Source: a bacterium
GTDB lineage: Bacteria; Vulcanimicrobiota; Xenobia; Xenobiales; Xenobiaceae
Direction: 5' to 3'
NCBI GenBank assembly: GCA_017458675.1
Contig: JAFTAM010000095.1
Location: 1-43,928 of the forward strand
Length of the DNA stretch: 43,928 nt
Made by a program: the position numbers and the translations under genes
Shown here: positions 40,065 through 43,928 of the stretch, in pieces
How the letters are laid out: each line of letters opens with the position of its first letter
Numbering within the stretch: the stretch's first letter is position 1
The notes under the pieces: generated by a model
What the model was told of the DNA's origin: nothing
Seen by the model: only the letters and a program-made list of their open reading frames with translations
Database searches by the model: none

Positions 40065-41831
40065 GTGGCTCATAAGTACGAAGATACTCCTTTGGAAATA
40101 GCTGCCGATAATTTGGAAGAACTGCTGGAGGTTTTTCCGCCGGCCTGGCGGAAGGCTTACAGGAGCTTAAAGCCCGACGACAATGAACTGATCGAGTTTG
40201 TGGCCGATTTGGGGCGATTTCCTCTGGTTCGTTTTCAGAATGAAACCCTTCAGCTTATCGATCGCAAGGTCGACTATGAGGATTTAAACTATATAACCGA
40301 ACGGGTAGGCGTCTTCAGTCCGGACAACCGAGCCGGAATCAACGAGGCGCTGCATCGCATTTCAGCGATCCGCAGCCGCAGCGGCAAAATTGTGGGCATT
40401 ACCGCCAGGGTCGGCAGAGCGGTTTACGGAGACGCCGATATAGTGAAAGACATCTTAAAGGCGGGCCGGAGCATTTTGCTTTTAGGCAAGCCGGGAGTAG
40501 GCAAAACTACGGTGCTGCGGGAGATGAGCCGGGTGCTGGCCGACGACATGCGCAAAAGAGTGGTAATTGTCGATACTTCCAACGAGATAGCCGGCGACGG
40601 AGATATTCCCCACCCGGGCGTGGGCGGCGCCAGGCGCATGCAGGTGGCGCAGCCTTCTCTGCAGCACAATGTGATGATTGAAGCTGTGGAGAACCATACT
40701 CCCGAGGTGGTGATTATAGATGAAATCGGTACCGAAGCCGAAGCTTATGCGGCTCGCACTATCGCCGAGCGCGGAGTGATGCTGGTGGCCACCGCTCACG
40801 GAATTAAGCTGGAGAATCTCATCCGCAATCCCAGCCTTTGCGATTTAGTCGGGGGCATTGAATCGGTTACTCTGTCCGACGAGGTCGCTTTTAAACGCGG
40901 CGGCGGCCACAAGGAGATTTTGGAGCGCAAGGCGCCGCCCACCTTTGACGTGGTTATTGAGCTGCGCGACCGCAACACCTTTGCCATTCACAAGCAGGTG
41001 AGCGCTTCGGTAGACGCCATTCTGCGGGGCGAGGAAGCTGCGCCGATTGTGCGCGTAAGAGGCGGAAAAACTCAGAAAAGCGAGATCGTCTGCGAGGCGC
41101 AGGGCGATGTCAGGACGTCGGAAGCGAAATCGGCGGCGGAGAAGGGGACGGACAGTTCAAAGACTGAGCCGGTTTTAAAGGGCGGCGCCGACGGGCTTTC
41201 CAAGCGCAAGTCTGATTTTGTTTTAAACGGCGATGAGAGCAGAGTAGGGAAGCTTAACGGCTTTTTGGAGGAGCGCTTCGCTCACCTGCGCTCGGACCGT
41301 TATGCTGACGGAGAGGGCAATATTTTGCTGGCTCAGACGGAGGCCAAACCCCTGTACGGACGTGAAATCGGCATTTTGCCGGTTTCGGTCAGCAGAAACC
41401 GGTTGGATAAGCTCATTCATCTTATGGAAATACCCGCCCGCCTGGTCAGTTCCTGGAAGGAGGCCGAGGTAGCGGTTATTCTGGAGGAAAGCGGATCTGT
41501 TGAAGGAGACCTGCTTCGCGAGCTGCAGCATAACAATATAAGCGTCTATTATCTCAAGGACAAGGGCTGGCCCCGTTTAAAGGAATTTTTAGAGGATTAT
41601 TTTGACTGTGCGGTTCTCACAGACGAGGAACTGGCGGAAATCGAGGTCCGCGAGGCGGTAGCGGAGGTCCTACACAGCCATAGGCCTTACAATCTGCTGC
41701 CTCAGAATAAAACTCTGCGCGCCTTGCAGCGGCGCATTGCCGGAGCGGCAGGAATAAAGGCGGTATCCTTCGGAGCTGAGCCGGATTGTTATGTGCGTTT
41801 GTCTCTGGGCGGCAAAAATCTGCGGAAATGA
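40065..41831 (+). CDS. Ycf45/SpoIIIAA-like ATPase with R3H-like C-terminus
   Basis: This 588-residue P-loop ATPase resembles cyanobacterial and plastid Ycf45 and, in its core, SpoIIIAA. It has an N-terminal helical part (about 1-110) and Walker A LLLGKPGVGKTT (about 140-151). Walker B is VVIIDEIGTEAE (about 220-231), followed by ATAHGIKLENLIRNPSL. A low-complexity linker spans about 345-395, and a C-terminal region (about 440-588) ends LRALQRRIAGAAGIKAVSFGAEPD, like the R3H-type nucleic-acid-binding end of Ycf45 proteins. The role is unknown but such proteins are thought to bind nucleic acid. The start is GTG at 40065 with GAAAGG 11 bases upstream. It is followed 10 bp later by tmk. Confidence 0.82.
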   Translation: MAHKYEDTPLEIAADNLEELLEVFPPAWRKAYRSLKPDDNELIEFVADLGRFPLVRFQNETLQLIDRKVDYEDLNYITERVGVFSPDNRAGINEALHRISAIRSRSGKIVGITARVGRAVYGDADIVKDILKAGRSILLLGKPGVGKTTVLREMSRVLADDMRKRVVIVDTSNEIAGDGDIPHPGVGGARRMQVAQPSLQHNVMIEAVENHTPEVVIIDEIGTEAEAYAARTIAERGVMLVATAHGIKLENLIRNPSLCDLVGGIESVTLSDEVAFKRGGGHKEILERKAPPTFDVVIELRDRNTFAIHKQVSASVDAILRGEEAAPIVRVRGGKTQKSEIVCEAQGDVRTSEAKSAAEKGTDSSKTEPVLKGGADGLSKRKSDFVLNGDESRVGKLNGFLEERFAHLRSDRYADGEGNILLAQTEAKPLYGREIGILPVSVSRNRLDKLIHLMEIPARLVSSWKEAEVAVILEESGSVEGDLLRELQHNNISVYYLKDKGWPRLKEFLEDYFDCAVLTDEELAEIEVREAVAEVLHSHRPYNLLPQNKTLRALQRRIAGAAGIKAVSFGAEPDCYVRLSLGGKNLRK

Positions 41832-41841
41832 GGAAAGAATC

Positions 41842-42540
41842 GTGTGTGCTGAGGTTAAGCGGGGACTTTTTATTACCTTGGAGGGACCGGAGGGAGGCGG
41901 CAAAACCTCTCAAGCCAAGGCGGCGATAGAGTATCTGCAGAGCCTGGGCTTAAAGGCCGTCTATTCCCATGAGCCCGGCGGCACGCCGCTGAGCGAAAAG
42001 ATCCGCGCTCTTTTGATAGACCCTGAAAATAATATGGCGCCGCTTACCGAGCTTCTGCTTTTTGAAGCTTCCCGCTGTCAGCATGTACAGGAGTTCATTC
42101 TGCCTCATCTGCAGGAAGGCGTTTTTGTGGTCTGCGATCGCTTCTGCGATTCTTCGCTGGCCTATCAGGGGGCCAGAGGACTGCCTTTGGAATGGGTCCG
42201 GGATTTGAATAATTTATGCGTAAAAGGCTGCTGGCCTGATTTGACTTTGCTTCTGGACGTCGGCTACGAGGCCGGGCGCGAGCGTCTGCTGCGCCGTTAT
42301 GAGGGCAAAGCGCAGTCGTTTGACCGTATTGAGCGGGAGAAAAGGCAATTTTTTGAGAGTCTGCGTCAAAATTATTTAAATATGGCGCAGGAGGATATAG
42401 AGAGATGCGGCGATCCTCTGCAGTCTCGCTGGCGTTTGGTGGATGCCGCCAAAGATTTTGATTCTGTCAAAGAGCAGATTCGCGGACATATAAAGGAAAG
42501 GCTGCAGCGGGGCGGTTATCTGCCCGCTGAGCATATATAA
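41842..42540 (+). CDS. tmk: Thymidylate kinase
   Basis: Tmk phosphorylates dTMP to dTDP. P-loop FITLEGPEGGGKTSQA (about 10-25), the dTMP-binding DRFCDSSLAYQGARGL (about 96-111), and the LID region DVGYEAGRERLLRR are all present. The open frame extends upstream to an ATG at 41791 inside the preceding gene. The GTG at 41842 has AGGAAAG 5-6 bases upstream and gives a normal-length product (232 residues). It sits between the Ycf45-like ATPase (10 bp) and holB (5 bp), an operon-like arrangement. Confidence 0.94.
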   Translation: MCAEVKRGLFITLEGPEGGGKTSQAKAAIEYLQSLGLKAVYSHEPGGTPLSEKIRALLIDPENNMAPLTELLLFEASRCQHVQEFILPHLQEGVFVVCDRFCDSSLAYQGARGLPLEWVRDLNNLCVKGCWPDLTLLLDVGYEAGRERLLRRYEGKAQSFDRIEREKRQFFESLRQNYLNMAQEDIERCGDPLQSRWRLVDAAKDFDSVKEQIRGHIKERLQRGGYLPAEHI

Positions 42541-42545
42541 AGAGT

Positions 42546-43553
42546 ATGCTGGAAATAGTCGGTCATAACGGAATATTGGAGCGTTTGCGCCAGGCGGTCG
42601 TCAAGAGGAGCCTGGCCCCCAGCTACCTTTTTGCCGGTCCTAAGGGCGTGGGTAAGTTTTTAACCGCCCGTTATTTCTGCATGTCTGTATTCTGCGAAGC
42701 CGGTTCGGAGGGGCGTCCCTGTACGGAGTGCTTTAACTGCCGACGGGTTTTAAACGGGAATCATCCTGATGTGCGGTATCTTACCAATGAAGAGGGCAAG
42801 CTGTCGATAGGCATAGACGAGGTGCGCGAGGGCATTGAGAGCGTGCAGACCTGCTCCTATGAAGGCGGATACCGTTTCTGGGTAATTGACGAGGCTCAGA
42901 GGATGACTGACGAAGCGCAGAGCGCCATGCTGAAGACCTTAGAGGAGCCGCCGCCGACTCTGATTTTAATTTTAATTTCTCAGGGCGAGGAGCAGCTTTT
43001 GCCTACTGTGATCTCCCGCTGTCGGAGGATAAATTTCAAGAATCTGTCCGGAGCGGAGCTGAAGGCTTTTTTGGTTAAAAAGGGCTATCCGGAGGATAAG
43101 GCCGACGTGGCTTCGCGCATCAGCGGCGGCTCGGCGGGAACGGCTCTGAATTTCCTTCAGGACAGCGAGCTTTGGGACAGGCGTTCGGCTCTGTTCTCGA
43201 TTTTGGATAATCTGGTTCCCGGCGATTTGTGGCAGGCTTTGGATTCCGTTACCCAGGTCGAGGATCTCTGCAGCGGCAAGAGCAGCCGTGAGCATATGCT
43301 CTTTTGCCTGGATATGGCGGCTTCCCTTTACCGTGACGCTATGCTGCGCAGAATCGGAACTGCAGACAGTCTGCTGATAAATGCCGACTGCGCTCAGATT
43401 TTAGACCGCCTGACCTCCGTCTATGACGCCCCCGGTCTGGAAAGGGCCGTCGAGGAAGTTTGTTCCTGTAAATTTAAGCTTGAACGCAATGTAAATGCGC
43501 GCTTGGCCTGGCAGAGTCTGTTTATTAAGCTTCAGGAATTTGCTCTCTCCTGA
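42546..43553 (+). CDS. holB: DNA polymerase III delta-prime subunit
   Basis: This is the clamp-loader subunit of 335 residues. The first domain has FAGPKGVGKFLTA (about 29-41), where the usual Walker A Thr is Phe; delta-prime need not hydrolyse ATP. A zinc module has Cys at about 50, 59, 62 and 65 (EGRPCTECFNCRRV). Walker B WVIDEAQRMT (about 111-120), LKTLEEPPP and the SRC motif ISRCRR are present. The 5-bp gap from tmk suggests co-transcription. The ribosome site is weak (AAGAG). The window ends in repeats after it. Confidence 0.93.
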   Translation: MLEIVGHNGILERLRQAVVKRSLAPSYLFAGPKGVGKFLTARYFCMSVFCEAGSEGRPCTECFNCRRVLNGNHPDVRYLTNEEGKLSIGIDEVREGIESVQTCSYEGGYRFWVIDEAQRMTDEAQSAMLKTLEEPPPTLILILISQGEEQLLPTVISRCRRINFKNLSGAELKAFLVKKGYPEDKADVASRISGGSAGTALNFLQDSELWDRRSALFSILDNLVPGDLWQALDSVTQVEDLCSGKSSREHMLFCLDMAASLYRDAMLRRIGTADSLLINADCAQILDRLTSVYDAPGLERAVEEVCSCKFKLERNVNARLAWQSLFIKLQEFALS

Positions 43554-43605
43554 ATTTTGTACCGGAAAGGCGGCTGTTTTTGCTGTCGGTCAGCGGCTTT
43601 TTCCC

Positions 43606-43928
43606 TGTCATTCTGAGCGCAGCGAAGAATCTTTAAAACATGTTCTGCTTGTTTTCGCTGTGTCGGTTTTGTTTTGCACTTCGCTCCGCGACTCGCCGCA
43701 TCCGGAGCTCGGACGCTCGCTTCAGCGCAAAACAAAACCTGTGTAAATCATGTCTGCCGAAAGCCTGTTTTGTGTGAACCGGTGCGCGATAATTCCCCCT
43801 TGTTATCATGTTCAGCATGTTTTAGCTGTGTCTGTGTAAAGCATGTCTGCCAAAAGCCTGTTTTTGCGTGAACAGGCGCGCGGGAATTCCCCTTGTCATT
43901 CTGAGCGCAGCGAAGAATCTTTAAAACA
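43606..43928 (+). repeat. Dispersed palindromic repeat, copy D, cut by the window end
   Basis: It begins with a CATTCTGAGCG unit (43609-43632), then the inverted core with arms GGTTTTGTTTTGC (43665-43677) and GCAAAACAAAACC (43727-43739). GCCTGTTTTTGCG-type tails follow, then a second CATTCTGAGCG unit (43897-43920) starts. The part from 43780 on repeats tail-like sequences. No gene in this stretch of 375 bp. Confidence 0.85.

Overview
This 43.9 kb stretch of a bacterial chromosome is dense with housekeeping genes. I saw no rRNA, tRNA, CRISPR array, transposase or phage gene. Most genes carry AGGAGG-type ribosome binding sites, and the intergenic regions hold Rho-independent hairpins and sigma70-like promoters. 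Gene content suggests a flagellated bacterium outside the best-studied phyla. It combines a Firmicutes-like decarboxylase/tmk/holB cluster, a cyanobacteria-like Ycf45/SpoIIIAA-type ATPase, a mannose-1-phosphate guanylyltransferase/phosphomannomutase fusion, a threonyl-tRNA synthetase without a TGS domain, and an archaeal/eukaryotic-type ProRS. A lineage near Cyanobacteria, Vampirovibrionia, Armatimonadota or Eremiobacterota (for example Xenobia) would fit. This placement is inference.

Layout. 0.1-4.2 kb (minus): MobA-like nucleotidyltransferase, ispE, and a secreted DUF3857/transglutaminase-like protein lacking its catalytic residues. 4.4-11.2 kb: small membrane protein and two divergently transcribed paralogous polytopic membrane proteins flanking an anchored protein with two Spy-like motifs, then another membrane protein. 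11.2-14.6 kb: a receiver-like/PAS/GAF/RsbW-type ATPase regulator divergent from a CPBP protease, with structured leaders between them. 15.0-21.4 kb: thrS, an M14 carboxypeptidase homologue with every metal ligand replaced, and a Pit phosphate transporter. 21.4-22.7 kb: a candidate small RNA with a C-rich anti-Shine-Dalgarno stretch, divergent from a MerR-like gene whose promoter contains a palindrome. 23.2-28 kb: flagellar cluster (FliK-like, small ORF, flgF, flgG, flgJ-like, FliA/WhiG sigma). 28-33.2 kb: TPR membrane protein, proS, and an unknown protein. 33.4-38.2 kb: GDP-mannose-type fusion enzyme, helical unknown protein and SAM hydroxide adenosyltransferase. 38.2-43.6 kb: a small membrane-protein gene interrupted by an in-frame TAA at codon 4, Orn/Lys/Arg decarboxylase, Ycf45-like ATPase, tmk and holB.

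Three things are most worth following up. First, a roughly 138-nt candidate small RNA at 21.8-21.9 kb has a near-consensus promoter and a strong terminator. Second, a dispersed palindromic repeat family occurs in four long copies (about 17.2, 22.9, 31.4 and 43.7 kb) plus shorter relatives, and its inverted arms change together between copies. Third, several enzyme-fold domains have lost their catalytic residues (M14 peptidase, phosphomannomutase, transglutaminase, receiver), which suggests repeated conversion of enzymes to binding or structural roles.
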